A stretch of 64,000 bases of DNA from Clostridia bacterium (GCA_900751885.1 CAADTH010000034.1:62001-126000), one strand, 5' to 3'. Counted from the first letter of the stretch, positions 9,558 to 20,119 are shown. Program-made: numbers and translations. Notes: a model not told the origin generated them from the sequence alone.

Positions 9558-12500
9558 ATGAATAGAATAAAACGTGTGTTAGCAATTCTTTTGGCTTTTT
9601 CACTGACTCTTTCTCTTTTGCTGCCAGCGTCAGCATTTGCTGCTGGAATGAAAGAAAGCGATGAATATGGAGTGATTACGCTGACTGAAAAACGATACGA
9701 GGAAGGGAAGCTTTCGTGTAAGGCTGAGGTAGCAAAAGGCGGCAGGCTTATTCTTGCCGTTTATGACAGCGGTGGGGTGCTATGCGGTGTTAAAATAAAG
9801 GATGTTGATGTAGGGGAGCAAAGCATGGAGATTCAACAGGTGGACACGGCAGAACATGTGAAAGTGCTGTTGTGGGAAGGGGACAGTGTGAAGCCTGTTG
9901 CCGACTCGGTATCGTTTCATATCTCCCAGGCAATGCCGATTCATGAGCTTGTGCCAGCGCGGGCAATGGCAGCTTCAGAACAGAATGACGGTGAGGGATA
10001 TTATCCAGCGTCAAATGTTATAGATGGTGTTACCGAGGGAAAAGCAGATGGGGCAGAATATGAAAGCAGGTGGACTGCGGCAACATACAATGTTCCGGCG
10101 TGGATTACCGTGGACTACGGCAGTGTAAAAGAGCTGTCACAGCTTGATATCTGGTGGAACACTTCTGAAGGGAAGACCAACCGGTACAGCGGCTATGAGA
10201 TTTCTGTCAGTGACGACAATATCAGCTATGAGAAGGTAATTGATAAAAATGGCAATACAATACCTCTGCATACAACCGACATACTGCCGGAGGGAACGAC
10301 AGGACGTTTTGTGAAGATTAATATTACAAAGCTGAGCACAGGCTGGCCGGTTGTGTTCGAGATAAAGGCGCAGGGACGCGATACGAATACAGCGGCGAAT
10401 AAATCGAAGCTGGAAAGCATCCTCTCATTTTGTGCGAATTTAGATTTCAGTAATTATCAGGACTATGGCATGGCGGAATATCAATCGGCTCTCACGAATG
10501 CAAAAACTGTCAGCGATTATGCCAGGCAGGAGGAAATTGACTCTGCCGCGAATCAGCTCATTGCGGCGAAGGATCATCTCAGATTAAAGGAGAATAAAGA
10601 CAGCATGAGAACAATCATCAATCAAAATCCGGATTGGATATTTATCAAGGAGAAAAACGCGGTTTTACCGCCGGCAAGCATCATCGCAGATAAAACAGAG
10701 GACATGGAGCTGACCGGCTGGAGTGGTGTGTCGCTTCCCCATACGTGGAATGCACAGGATGGGTTTGACGGCAGCGGCAGCTATGACAGGTGTAAGGGCT
10801 GGTACAGAAAAAGCATGTACATAGACAAAGCGCATGAGGGGAAGAACATATATCTCTCCTTCGGCGGAGCGGGAATGGCGGCCGAGGTTTATGTAAACGG
10901 CGTGCATGTTCCGTATGCTGGTGATGTTTATCAAAATGGGAATGAAACGGAGTATGCGCATAAGGGTGGATACAGTGCGTTCCAATTTGATATCACTGAC
11001 TATGTGGTATACGGCGGACAAAACCTTGTGGCGGTTTCCTGTAATAATACAAAGACTGCTGAAATTGCACCGCTCGATGGAGATTTCAATAATGAGGGCG
11101 GACTTTACCGCGATGTAGCAATCATCGTGACAGAGCCTGTCCATATCACAATGGATGATTACGGTGCAGGCGGTGTATATCTCACGGCGAAAAAGGTGAC
11201 AGGCGAACAGGACAATACGAATACAGATTTTCATTTGACTGCTGATACAGAAATTGTGAATGACGCAAGTGAAGAAAAGCAGGTTACGATAACAGCAATG
11301 CTGAGGCATCCTGACAGCTATGATGTGCCGGATAATGCGTATATCAAGAAATATCTTCGCTTCGCGCCGGAGGATATGTACGTTGAGGGCGGACAGGACG
11401 TGAAAGCATTTGAAACGAAAACAGTGACGATATCAGCTGGGGAGCGGTATTCCTACAGCGATACAATCCTTGTGGAAGCGCCGAGGCTGTGGAATGGCTT
11501 GGAGGACCCATACCAGTATGAGGTCGTTTTGAGGGTGACTGTCAATGGCGAGGTGGCAGAGGAAGTCGTGGAACAGGTAGGGTTTCGATATATTGACATG
11601 CCGCTTCCGAATGCGGATTATTCCGGCGGCGGATTTTATCTAAACGGCAAGCTGTATGTCCTGCGCGGTGCGAACAAGCATCAGGATTATGGCAGGGGAG
11701 AAGACTCGCTTGGCTTTGCGGTGACAGAAAAGGAGCGGCTTGCGGATGCCGGAATGATGTATGAGCTTGGCATGAACGCGGTTCGTTTGGCGCATTACCA
11801 GCATGATGAAAAAGAGATTGCACTTTATGACAAGCTGGGGATTGTGGTGTGGTCTGAGCTGGGATTGGTGGATGATATGATTTCAAAATCAGCAGACAGC
11901 TATGACGCGTTTATGAATGTAACCAAATATCAGATGGCTTCTATGGTGAAACAGCTTTACAATCATCCATCTATTGTGGTATGGGGCATCTCCAATGAAC
12001 TGCGGAGAGAGACAGATGACAAGCTGAATCCGATTTCAAGCACGGAAATGAGTGTGCCTTCTGGAGACGAGCTGTTTACAGAGCTTAACAATACAGTCAA
12101 ATCAATTGATACCACCCGTCCGACTACCTATGCGGCATTTTCGCTGTTTGGAAGGACGACAGACTGGGACAGCGATTCCTTTGCGATGAACCTATACCCA
12201 TACTGGTATACATCACATGTCAAACAGCTTCACGGCGGCGCGGCAAGTATGACGGACCAGATGCACCGCTATTTCGGGGTTCCAGGCAAAGATGGCAATT
12301 TGAAGCCGATGGGGGTTTCGGAATATGGGGCAAGCGGCGTGATTGGCTATACTGCACCGTATCAGCCGGACGGCACGGTGAAGCATCCGGGAGAGTCAAG
12401 CTATACGACAACGTATCAGGCATATTGCCATGAGAAGGTTTACAGCGAGATTGTAAATGAGCTTCCATATTTGTGGTGCAGCTTTGTGTGGCAGTTGTTT

Positions 12501-12836
12501 GACAGCGCGTCGTTCAAAAAGGGAAGTCTGTTAAAGGGAACCAATGATAAGGGGCTTGTACAATATGACCATCAGACAAAAAAGGACGCGTTCTATTTCT
12601 ATAAGGCGAACTGGAACGATATCGAGCCGTTTGTGCATATCGTTGACTCTGATACAAAGGATATGGTAAGGGTGTACTCAAATTGTGAGAAGCTGCAGCT
12701 GTATGTCGATGGGAAGCCGTACGGACAGCCGATAACAGATGTGAATGAAAATGACGGCGTTGCAGATGGACTGGGAATCTTTATGTGGTACGATGTACCT
12801 CAGGGTGAAGTTACCGTGATGGAATGTGAAAATTAA
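9558..12836 (+). CDS. Secreted GH2 glycosidase with CBM32-like and FIVAR-like modules
   Basis: The product is 1092 residues. ATG 9558 is chosen because GGAGGA (9545-9550) sits in front of it; the in-frame ATG at 9543 overlaps that site. A signal peptide (MNRIKRVLAILLAFS to about residue 30) is followed by a module ending LLWEGDSVKPV (35-125), an F5/8-type C (CBM32-like) domain (130-280, with SNVIDG and RWTA), a helical FIVAR-like segment (285-350), then the GH2 jelly roll (370-530), Ig domain (540-690) and TIM barrel (690-990). The acid/base Glu is in WGISNEL and the nucleophile in GVSEYGAS, both intact. Probable role is removal of beta-galactosyl residues from polymer side chains at the cell surface. 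No wall-anchoring signal is visible. It is divergent from AraC 1 and ends in its own terminator. Confidence 0.9.
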   Translation: MNRIKRVLAILLAFSLTLSLLLPASAFAAGMKESDEYGVITLTEKRYEEGKLSCKAEVAKGGRLILAVYDSGGVLCGVKIKDVDVGEQSMEIQQVDTAEHVKVLLWEGDSVKPVADSVSFHISQAMPIHELVPARAMAASEQNDGEGYYPASNVIDGVTEGKADGAEYESRWTAATYNVPAWITVDYGSVKELSQLDIWWNTSEGKTNRYSGYEISVSDDNISYEKVIDKNGNTIPLHTTDILPEGTTGRFVKINITKLSTGWPVVFEIKAQGRDTNTAANKSKLESILSFCANLDFSNYQDYGMAEYQSALTNAKTVSDYARQEEIDSAANQLIAAKDHLRLKENKDSMRTIINQNPDWIFIKEKNAVLPPASIIADKTEDMELTGWSGVSLPHTWNAQDGFDGSGSYDRCKGWYRKSMYIDKAHEGKNIYLSFGGAGMAAEVYVNGVHVPYAGDVYQNGNETEYAHKGGYSAFQFDITDYVVYGGQNLVAVSCNNTKTAEIAPLDGDFNNEGGLYRDVAIIVTEPVHITMDDYGAGGVYLTAKKVTGEQDNTNTDFHLTADTEIVNDASEEKQVTITAMLRHPDSYDVPDNAYIKKYLRFAPEDMYVEGGQDVKAFETKTVTISAGERYSYSDTILVEAPRLWNGLEDPYQYEVVLRVTVNGEVAEEVVEQVGFRYIDMPLPNADYSGGGFYLNGKLYVLRGANKHQDYGRGEDSLGFAVTEKERLADAGMMYELGMNAVRLAHYQHDEKEIALYDKLGIVVWSELGLVDDMISKSADSYDAFMNVTKYQMASMVKQLYNHPSIVVWGISNELRRETDDKLNPISSTEMSVPSGDELFTELNNTVKSIDTTRPTTYAAFSLFGRTTDWDSDSFAMNLYPYWYTSHVKQLHGGAASMTDQMHRYFGVPGKDGNLKPMGVSEYGASGVIGYTAPYQPDGTVKHPGESSYTTTYQAYCHEKVYSEIVNELPYLWCSFVWQLFDSASFKKGSLLKGTNDKGLVQYDHQTKKDAFYFYKANWNDIEPFVHIVDSDTKDMVRVYSNCEKLQLYVDGKPYGQPITDVNENDGVADGLGIFMWYDVPQGEVTVMECEN

Positions 12837-12847
12837 AGCACTAAAAC

Positions 12848-12892
12848 AAAGGTCTGCAGCCAAACCTTTATGGTTTGACTGCAGACCTTTTT
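12848..12892. terminator. Bidirectional terminator
   Basis: AAAGGTCTGCAG pairs with CTGCAGACCTTT, with an inner AAACC/GGTTT stem. It lies between the convergent GH2 and AraC genes and is followed by T residues on the + strand. Confidence 0.85.
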
Positions 12893-12906
12893 GTATGAGA
12901 AACGTC

Positions 12907-13749
12907 TCATTTGTACAATCCATATTTTTGAATGTCGCGTGGTGTTTTGTGATAAATATTCTTCATCACTCTCGTCATGCTCGCAACGGATAGAAACCCA
13001 CACCTTTGTGCAACCTCGGAAATTTTTAGTTTTTTTGTACCGGTTAATAGGGTTGAAGCCTTTACAGCACGGATATGAGTCAAATACTCATTCATGGGGA
13101 TACCGACTGATTTTTTAAACAGTCGGTAGAAGGTTGATTTGCTCATGTGAAAAAGCTCGCACATGCGTTCGTAGTTCAAATCCTCTGCATAATGCGCGTC
13201 AATATAATTGAGTGTGTCGATAATCTCCTGTGCAGGCTTTTCTGTGCCGTCCAGTATGATTTCAGTTACAGACTCTCCTTCCTGCGGCAGGCTGTCGAGC
13301 AGAAGGGTAAGCTGCATGGTCGCAAGACTAATCTCATATGAATTACGGGTATTGATTCGCTGAACTGTTTTTTTGAATTCCTGTTCCGCTTTCTCTGAAT
13401 CAGAAAAATGAACAATTTTTGTCTTGATTTTGTCCGCAAACATCCCAAAATTTTCTTTAGAAAACATGCCGTCCAGCCTGTTACTGCAAAAATGCAGCAG
13501 ATATCTGGAATAATTGTCATAGGTTCCACGCAGTGTTTTGTGCATGACATATGGTTCTATAATCAATAGATCACCGCGATACAATTCATATAGGGTACCT
13601 GCAATCACAACCTGTCTGCTGCCGCTGGTCATATAAAAAAGCTCATATGAATTGTGAAAGTGTGAGCGTTCCATATTCCTACTCCCAGAGCAACCGCCAA
13701 ACGATGCTTCTATATCAAGCGTGGAATTAAATAAAGGTTCTCGTTTCAT
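12907..13749 (-). CDS. AraC-family transcriptional regulator (2 of 4)
   Basis: The product is 280 residues. The N-terminal cupin domain (about 20-150) shows HFHNSYELFYMTSGSRQ, and the C-terminal double helix-turn-helix (about 180-275) shows MSKSTFYRLFKKSVG and CGFLSVASMTRVMKN. AAGGAGA precedes the ATG. It is less similar to the other three regulators of the window than 1 and 3 are to each other. It is convergent with the secreted GH2 gene and divergent from the double esterase at 13979, its likely target. Confidence 0.93.
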   Translation of the reverse strand: MKREPLFNSTLDIEASFGGCSGSRNMERSHFHNSYELFYMTSGSRQVVIAGTLYELYRGDLLIIEPYVMHKTLRGTYDNYSRYLLHFCSNRLDGMFSKENFGMFADKIKTKIVHFSDSEKAEQEFKKTVQRINTRNSYEISLATMQLTLLLDSLPQEGESVTEIILDGTEKPAQEIIDTLNYIDAHYAEDLNYERMCELFHMSKSTFYRLFKKSVGIPMNEYLTHIRAVKASTLLTGTKKLKISEVAQRCGFLSVASMTRVMKNIYHKTPRDIQKYGLYK

Positions 13750-13771
13750 TTTTCAGTCTCCTTATAGAATT

Positions 13772-13800
13772 ATTTTATCATGTTATCATAAAGTTGACAA
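13772..13800 (-). promoter_or_regulatory. Promoter of AraC gene 2
   Basis: On the - strand, TTGTCA (13795-13800) and TAAAAT (13772-13777) are 17 bases apart, upstream of the 13749 start. Confidence 0.65.
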
Positions 13801-13894
13801 TATAATGATGGAAAAAATTGTGCATTTTCACAATAAAAATTTTGCGTTTGGGAAAAAATCAATGTTTTTACGGCAAAAATGAAATCATTTTATG

Positions 13895-13924
13895 TTGAAT
13901 AGCCATTACCTGCAATGATAGAAT
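13895..13924 (+). promoter_or_regulatory. Promoter of the double-esterase gene
   Basis: TTGAAT (13895-13900) and TAGAAT (13919-13924) are 18 bases apart, about 55 bases before the start codon. Confidence 0.6.
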
Positions 13925-13978
13925 ATAAATGAGATGAATGGCATAGTGACGAGAAAAGAGATATAAGGAGGAAGTCAT

Positions 13979-16900
13979 ATGAGATCCAGGAGATTTATCA
14001 GCCTGATGCTGGCACTGGCAATGACGCTTGCGTCATTGCCTACCTTCGCGGCGGACAGTGAGGGGCAATGCAATATCGACTTGGAATATACAAAAGACGG
14101 CGGCGGATATTCTGTGTCCGGCACATATCATTATGTGCGCCCTGACACGAGTGAATTGCTTGCGGCGCTGGCGGTATATCGAGGTGGTGTTCTGGCGCGT
14201 GTAAAGATAGAGAACATCAAGCCGGAAGCCAATACACCAGGCAGTAAGATTATCAGCGGTATGACAGCGGCAGAGGGAGACAAAATCAAGGGCATGCTCT
14301 GGATTCAGAGCAACATGCAGCCGGTAGCGATAGCGGAGGAGAAGATAGTAACGGAAATTCCAACAGAATCGCCTACGGCAAGCCCAGATTTAAATCATTG
14401 GGATTTTAGCAAGTACGCAGGTAATGCGGCGGTAAACGCAACAGAGAATATGCAGGTGGATTATAACGGGATGGAATTTTATCTTGCGTCAGGCGACAGT
14501 ATCACGGACGGAGGACTATTGTGGACAGCGCCGGGTGCAACTGATAAAAACAAACCGATTCCGCCGCGTTACATCAAATATACGCCTGAAAAGAACGGAA
14601 ATTTGACGTTGACCTTCAGCGGTTCAAAATGGCACAGCACATCCAAAGCGCCGAGACTATATTTGGTTGAGGGCACAGACACAAGCTGTATGGAAAAAAC
14701 CTACTGCGATGCAAACGGTACGCAGGCAACGGCGACGGCGGCAAATAGGGACACGGAATTGTCTGCAACGCTTGAGGCAGGAAAAACGTATTACATATGG
14801 CCGTATTATTACAACGATGCGTCCGCGCAGTTCACAGTTTCGGATATCAAGCTGGAACCGATTGAAGTGGGAATGACAACGAGAAATATCTATGGCTCCA
14901 ATATGCTGTTACAGCGCAATCAGCCTGCCTATATTGACGGTAAATGCACTATCGCTGTAAAAGCGGCGACAGCAAAGCTGATTCGCGAGAGCACCAATGA
15001 GGTGGTTCAGACAAAGGATATCACAATCGATCAGGACGAGTGGAATGTGACCTTTGATGCTGTTTCAGATTACGAGAATACCTATAAAATGGTGTTCAGC
15101 TCAGACGGAATGGACGATGTGGTATATGAGAATGTGATTTTTGGAGACCAGTATCTGTTCAGCGGGCAGTCGAATATGTGGAAGCAGGTATCATATTACC
15201 AAAACATTGATAAGGAGGCATATGGAACAGCCGCGGTGGCGGCAAACGCGACCGATAAAATCCGCGTGATGTATACGCCGGGTGAAAGTATATACGGTGA
15301 CAGTAATTTATGCTATGATGCACAGAAGGCGCAGCCGTGGCGTGATTTTTCAAGCTATGACAATGTCAAGGGATTGCCTGCAGTGGCATACACCGCGGCG
15401 GTTAATCTGCATGGGGAGACAAATGTTCCAATCGGTGTCATTGCGAACGCTTATCCTGGCTCGTACATTTCCTCATGGTTCCCAAGCAGTCTGAAAATTG
15501 ACCCATGCAATGAAAACAGAGGAAAAACCTCGAATGAGCGCAACTGGTACAATGGGCGGATTCATCCAATTAGAAACCTGAAGCTAAGCGGTATATTCTG
15601 GTATCAGGGGGAGGCGGACGCCGCGACAACCTATGCTGAGTATCACACGCAATATTCGGACCAGTACGAGTACTATAAAGCAATGCTAAACAAGCTGATA
15701 GAGGATTTTCGTGGATTGTTCGGAAATGAAACACTGCCATTCTACTATGTACAGCTTTGCCGTATCGGTTCCACGGTTGTTGACGAGAACAATCCTGATA
15801 CGGGAGCGGCAGGAAAGATGCCGATTAAGCGTGCGCAGACAGATATGTATCTGGAACTGGAGGATAAAACAAATGTCGGTGTGATAAGTACGCTCGATAT
15901 CTACGGGAAATATGTATATGACAACAAGCAAAATGATGCGAGTTGCCGAAATGATATTCATCCGGGACAGAAGCAGATTATCGGTGACAGGCTTTCCCAA
16001 TATGCCCTTCGTGATATTTATCAGAAGGATGTGTATGCGTGCGGACCAATGTATCAGTCGAGCGAGGTAAAGGACAATACAATCGTTATCACATATGATT
16101 GCAGTGGGGCTCTGAGCATTATGCCGCCGGAGAGGTATGCCGATGAACCAGGCATGCAGAAGATTACAGCCGGTGAGTATGACCCGAATGTACTCAATGA
16201 ATTTGAAATTGCAGGAGCAGATGAACAGTGGCATACCGCAGTGGCAACGATTACAGCAGATAATCAGGTCACGGTTTCTTCTCCAGAGGTGTTGGAGCCT
16301 GTCAAGGTGCGCTATTGCGGCAAGGATTATCCTGAAAGCCCGAATTTGACGGATGCATCAGGAATGCCATCCTATGTTTTTGAAAAGACAGCGTCCGGCG
16401 CGGTCACACCGCCGCCGACAACAACACCGACAACACCACCAACGACGACTCCGACAACATCGCCAACGGCATCGCCTGAAATAGAACAAACATATCGATT
16501 TGATTTTGGTCATGCAACGCCTGCACAGGGGTATACGGCAGTAACGCCTGATATGGTGTATGATATGTCAAACACAGAGGCGCCGGAGGGAACGTGCGGC
16601 TTTCTGGGAACCACCGATACCTCCTATGCGGACGATGTACTGCCGTATCAGATGGACCACCGTGCGATTGACGGCTTTTCCATGGTAAAGGGACAGAAAA
16701 TTGTGCTTACCGCCGGAGGGGAAGACTCAACAGAGGATGCGGATTCAGACTTTATCAGAGTTCCACAAAAATCAGAGTATCTGCCTGCGGACGCGTCCGC
16801 GTATGAGGGGCGCTATCCGATTCGGTTTTCGATGAAGGCGGAAGGAAAATCATATTATACTGTTACAGTCACGCTGAAAAACGCCAGTGATACAGAGAAG

Positions 16901-19774
16901 GCGTGTGTGTCGCTGTTCTCAGAAAAACGCCAGATAGTGGCGGAGGACGTGGAATTGGAGCCGTCCGGGAATGTGACATTCAAATTTAATGTAGATATCG
17001 AGGATGTGGTATATAAATCATTCACAACCTTCAAGGACGATATGCTGAATATTTCAGTATCCGGAAAGAATGCCGCGATATCGTCTATGATTGTGGAAAA
17101 GCATAAAAAGGTGGATGGAACGATAAAGGGTGCGGTCTCAGAACACGGCGTGAATGATGGTGTTACAATGTGGGTGTGCACCGATTCGACCGGCTGTGAT
17201 TGCCCGGCGCTGTTGCCGTTCTTTGCATTGCAGAATTATGCGGGAGTGGGGCAGGCGCTTGTGAAATATATGCCGGAGGATATTGCAGTTTCAAATCAGG
17301 GAGAAAAGGGGCTGGCAACAGGAGACAAGAGTCACCGAAACTCCTGTCAGCTGAAAAAGGGCGATTATTTGTACGTTGAGTACGGTCACAATGAAAGCGG
17401 TGCGGACAGCTATTACAGTAATCTTGCCGATTATTATGACATAGCGCATCAGGCAGGCGCGTCATTGATTATCGTAAGTCCAATCAACAGGCACAATAGC
17501 TGGAAGGATGACAAATGGAATTCGAATTTTACAAGCTACATTGAAAAAGCGCGCCAGTTTACGCAGGAAAAAATAGACGCAGGTGCAGAAGATATCGCGT
17601 TTGTGGATATGAATACACTGTATGTGCAGTGGATGAATGAGGAAACAGCAAGAATCAGAGAGATCAATCCCACGCTTTCACCAGACAATGCGATTAGCTT
17701 TTATTACCGCTCCGTAAAGGGAAGCAGTGTGGACGGTACGCATATGAATGATGCGGGAGCGGATCAGGGAGCATACTATTTCTTTGAGGCGGCAAGGGAT
17801 ATTATAGAAGCGGCGGATGGCGGTTCCGCAGATAAGTATGTGCTTGCACAGGCAAAGATTGTCAGACCTTTGGTAGAGGGAATGAAAACCACGGTAGGAG
17901 ACACGGACATTCCAAACCTGCCTATGACAGTCTCTGACGATATCATAAAAGCAGGTTCACCGCCGAATCCTTACTGGGATACGCAGGCGGCGGACGAGTT
18001 CGAGTATAAAAACAGGATTGCGATAGACCGTGTGGGTATCACAGACGGTGGGAATGGAACAGCGTCGCTGAGCTCCGTGGGAGTAAGGCTTATGAGTCCG
18101 CTTGGTGACAATCCGTATGCAAAAGCGGTTGTAACGGTTGACTCAAATGGGATACAAACCAAATATTATACCGAAAGCAACTATGACTTTACGGATGCTC
18201 AATCAGGAGTCGTAATGACGCATGAGGGTTTTATCACCTCTGATAAGGATCATGATGAGGTGACCGAGGCGGATAAGATTTCAGCGATAACCATACCGCA
18301 GGGAGCTGTCTGCACGGTTCAGATAGTGAGCTGTGATGACAAATGGGTCGTTGGGGATAATCCGACAGTATATTCTGTGGAATACCCGGTATATTGCGCT
18401 GAACAAATCATATTTGAAAACGACGGCTCTTCAACGGACGGATGGACTTATCTGGGCGGAGTCGCATTACACAAGGAGGAAATAAGAACTGAGGACGGAA
18501 ATCCATATATGCACGTGGAAACCTCAGGAGTAGACAGCAGTGGAAATAAGAAAAACTACTCATACTATAAGCCGCTGGACAATGGTGCAGAGCTGTCATC
18601 AGGAAGATATCGAATCAGCTACCAGGTTCGCTATGGCGCCGGTATCGTCAGATTTGCGCTTGCGAATAAAATAGGGAGTGCGTCCAGTCCGCTTGCAAGC
18701 AAGATATACACCAACATCATTTCTATGGGGAATGTGTACGCTTCAAATAACGAGCAGGGGATACTCACCTATTATGACGAGGAAGGCAATGAGAAATACA
18801 GCATCAGCGCAAATAAATGGGTCAATGTTGATTGTATTCTCGATATTGACACGGGCAAGGAATACATATCGGTAGCGGGAAGTGATTATGCAGAGTTTGA
18901 CCAGAGCGCACTCCAAAAGAATGGCACAGATGGCCTGCCATTTCAATATTTTGCGATTGTCGGTGATACAGAAGGAAATGCCACGGATGCGGATGTAAGG
19001 GATATAAAAATTGAAAAAATCCCATCGGGCGAGTTGCCGCAGAGAACGGTAACTGCAAATGTGAATGACGTATCGCATGGGCATGTGCTGATAGATGGTG
19101 AAAAGGCTGAAACAAAGACAGCCGATATAGGGGCTGTCGTAACACTCAAAGCAGTGGCAGAGCCGGGATATCGGTTTATCAATTGGACGGATGAGAGCGG
19201 CAGTGAATTGTCTGTTTCGGAGGAATATACCATCACCAGACTGTATTCGGATACCGCTGTGACTGCTAACTTTGAGGCTATGGCGTCAGGAGAGAGGCTG
19301 TGGAATTTCTCTCCTTACAGCGGTGACAACGCCGTTAGTGCGACAGAGGCACAGCAGTTGGAATACGATGGGTTACAGCTGTATCTCGGAAGCGGCGATA
19401 CAGTAACGGACAGCGGACTTTTGTGGTCAAAGACAGAGGTGACGGATCAAAAACAGAAGCCGCCGGGCAGATATATCAAATATACACCGGATCAGGATGG
19501 AACGGTAACCGTTGTGTTCAAGGGGTCAATCTACAGCAGCGCAAGCAAAGCGCCAAGACTATATATCGTTCCTGGTGAAGACACAAGTTGTATGGAAAAA
19601 AATTACAGCGGCACAAACGGCGGAAATGCTACTGCAACCGGTGCGAATAAAGATAAGGTGCTGACCTATGAGGTTGAGGCGGGAAAGACATATTATATAT
19701 GGGCATATTATTATAATAGCACAAGCTGCCAGTTTACGATTTCAAATATCAGCTTCACGCCGGCAGCAGGATAA
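13979..19774 (+). CDS. Giant secreted double SGNH esterase (sialate-O-acetylesterase-like plus rhamnogalacturonan-acetylesterase-like)
   Basis: The product is 1931 residues with a signal peptide and a strong AAGGAGG site. Domain order: module ending MLWIQSNMQPV (29-125); Ser/Thr/Pro linker; W-D-F-S module (140-295); a sialate-O-acetylesterase-like SGNH domain (300-800) with the nucleophile motif GQSNM near 395 and WYQGEAD near 541; Pro/Thr linker (810-836); a beta-sandwich starting YRFDFGHA; and a second SGNH domain (1045-1300) like CE12 rhamnogalacturonan acetylesterases, with TDST near 1068, GHNES near 1136 and GTHMNDAGAD near 1254. Then come a LamG-like domain (about 1480-1680), a bacterial-repeat domain (1685-1765) and a second W-N-F-S module (1770-1931). 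It probably removes acetyl groups from rhamnogalacturonan so that lyase and glycosidases can act. The second SGNH block I has Thr where Gly is usual, but the Ser nucleophile is present. Confidence 0.87.
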   Translation: MRSRRFISLMLALAMTLASLPTFAADSEGQCNIDLEYTKDGGGYSVSGTYHYVRPDTSELLAALAVYRGGVLARVKIENIKPEANTPGSKIISGMTAAEGDKIKGMLWIQSNMQPVAIAEEKIVTEIPTESPTASPDLNHWDFSKYAGNAAVNATENMQVDYNGMEFYLASGDSITDGGLLWTAPGATDKNKPIPPRYIKYTPEKNGNLTLTFSGSKWHSTSKAPRLYLVEGTDTSCMEKTYCDANGTQATATAANRDTELSATLEAGKTYYIWPYYYNDASAQFTVSDIKLEPIEVGMTTRNIYGSNMLLQRNQPAYIDGKCTIAVKAATAKLIRESTNEVVQTKDITIDQDEWNVTFDAVSDYENTYKMVFSSDGMDDVVYENVIFGDQYLFSGQSNMWKQVSYYQNIDKEAYGTAAVAANATDKIRVMYTPGESIYGDSNLCYDAQKAQPWRDFSSYDNVKGLPAVAYTAAVNLHGETNVPIGVIANAYPGSYISSWFPSSLKIDPCNENRGKTSNERNWYNGRIHPIRNLKLSGIFWYQGEADAATTYAEYHTQYSDQYEYYKAMLNKLIEDFRGLFGNETLPFYYVQLCRIGSTVVDENNPDTGAAGKMPIKRAQTDMYLELEDKTNVGVISTLDIYGKYVYDNKQNDASCRNDIHPGQKQIIGDRLSQYALRDIYQKDVYACGPMYQSSEVKDNTIVITYDCSGALSIMPPERYADEPGMQKITAGEYDPNVLNEFEIAGADEQWHTAVATITADNQVTVSSPEVLEPVKVRYCGKDYPESPNLTDASGMPSYVFEKTASGAVTPPPTTTPTTPPTTTPTTSPTASPEIEQTYRFDFGHATPAQGYTAVTPDMVYDMSNTEAPEGTCGFLGTTDTSYADDVLPYQMDHRAIDGFSMVKGQKIVLTAGGEDSTEDADSDFIRVPQKSEYLPADASAYEGRYPIRFSMKAEGKSYYTVTVTLKNASDTEKACVSLFSEKRQIVAEDVELEPSGNVTFKFNVDIEDVVYKSFTTFKDDMLNISVSGKNAAISSMIVEKHKKVDGTIKGAVSEHGVNDGVTMWVCTDSTGCDCPALLPFFALQNYAGVGQALVKYMPEDIAVSNQGEKGLATGDKSHRNSCQLKKGDYLYVEYGHNESGADSYYSNLADYYDIAHQAGASLIIVSPINRHNSWKDDKWNSNFTSYIEKARQFTQEKIDAGAEDIAFVDMNTLYVQWMNEETARIREINPTLSPDNAISFYYRSVKGSSVDGTHMNDAGADQGAYYFFEAARDIIEAADGGSADKYVLAQAKIVRPLVEGMKTTVGDTDIPNLPMTVSDDIIKAGSPPNPYWDTQAADEFEYKNRIAIDRVGITDGGNGTASLSSVGVRLMSPLGDNPYAKAVVTVDSNGIQTKYYTESNYDFTDAQSGVVMTHEGFITSDKDHDEVTEADKISAITIPQGAVCTVQIVSCDDKWVVGDNPTVYSVEYPVYCAEQIIFENDGSSTDGWTYLGGVALHKEEIRTEDGNPYMHVETSGVDSSGNKKNYSYYKPLDNGAELSSGRYRISYQVRYGAGIVRFALANKIGSASSPLASKIYTNIISMGNVYASNNEQGILTYYDEEGNEKYSISANKWVNVDCILDIDTGKEYISVAGSDYAEFDQSALQKNGTDGLPFQYFAIVGDTEGNATDADVRDIKIEKIPSGELPQRTVTANVNDVSHGHVLIDGEKAETKTADIGAVVTLKAVAEPGYRFINWTDESGSELSVSEEYTITRLYSDTAVTANFEAMASGERLWNFSPYSGDNAVSATEAQQLEYDGLQLYLGSGDTVTDSGLLWSKTEVTDQKQKPPGRYIKYTPDQDGTVTVVFKGSIYSSASKAPRLYIVPGEDTSCMEKNYSGTNGGNATATGANKDKVLTYEVEAGKTYYIWAYYYNSTSCQFTISNISFTPAAG

Positions 19775-19824
19775 TATCCAAAGGAAAATTTGTGCGATAA
19801 AATAGGATAAGATAACTGTTTGAG

Positions 19825-19853
19825 AAACGGCATAGCCTGGGCTATGCCGTTTT
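19825..19853 (+). terminator. Rho-independent terminator
   Basis: AAACGGCATAGC (19825-19836) pairs perfectly with 19841-19852 around a four-base loop, followed by a short T run. Confidence 0.85.
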
Positions 19854-19907
19854 CTGAATTTTACAGAAACATTTGTGCACAGAGAGTATATCAAAGGAGA
19901 AATAGAT

Positions 19908-19934
19908 ATGTTTCAGATAAATTTGCCGGCGTAA
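19908..19934 (+). other. Eight-codon reading frame with a good ribosome site
   Basis: AAAGGAG at 19893-19899 lies ahead of an ATG opening a frame that encodes MFQINLPA and stops. It stands in the 345-base gap between the esterase and the BspA-like gene. It may be the remnant of a deleted gene or a leader peptide; nothing further supports either. The rest of the gap holds the terminator and the next promoter. Confidence 0.25.
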
Positions 19935-19980
19935 TTATACAAGAAGTCTTATGGAATTGTGACGTAGAAGAGAACTCTTA

Positions 19981-20009
19981 TTGACTTCTAAAAATAGGAA
20001 TGATATAAT
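19981..20009 (+). promoter_or_regulatory. Sigma-A-type promoter of the BspA-like gene
   Basis: TTGACT (19981-19986) and TATAAT (20004-20009) are 17 bases apart, close to consensus. Confidence 0.82.
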
Positions 20010-20119
20010 TTAAAGATAAGATATTGGAAAAAATGTATAAACCAAAAATAGGATATACAAGTGGTGGAAGACCACAGAATAATAGAAATATCTTATAATG
20101 ATAAAAGGGGATGGGATGG

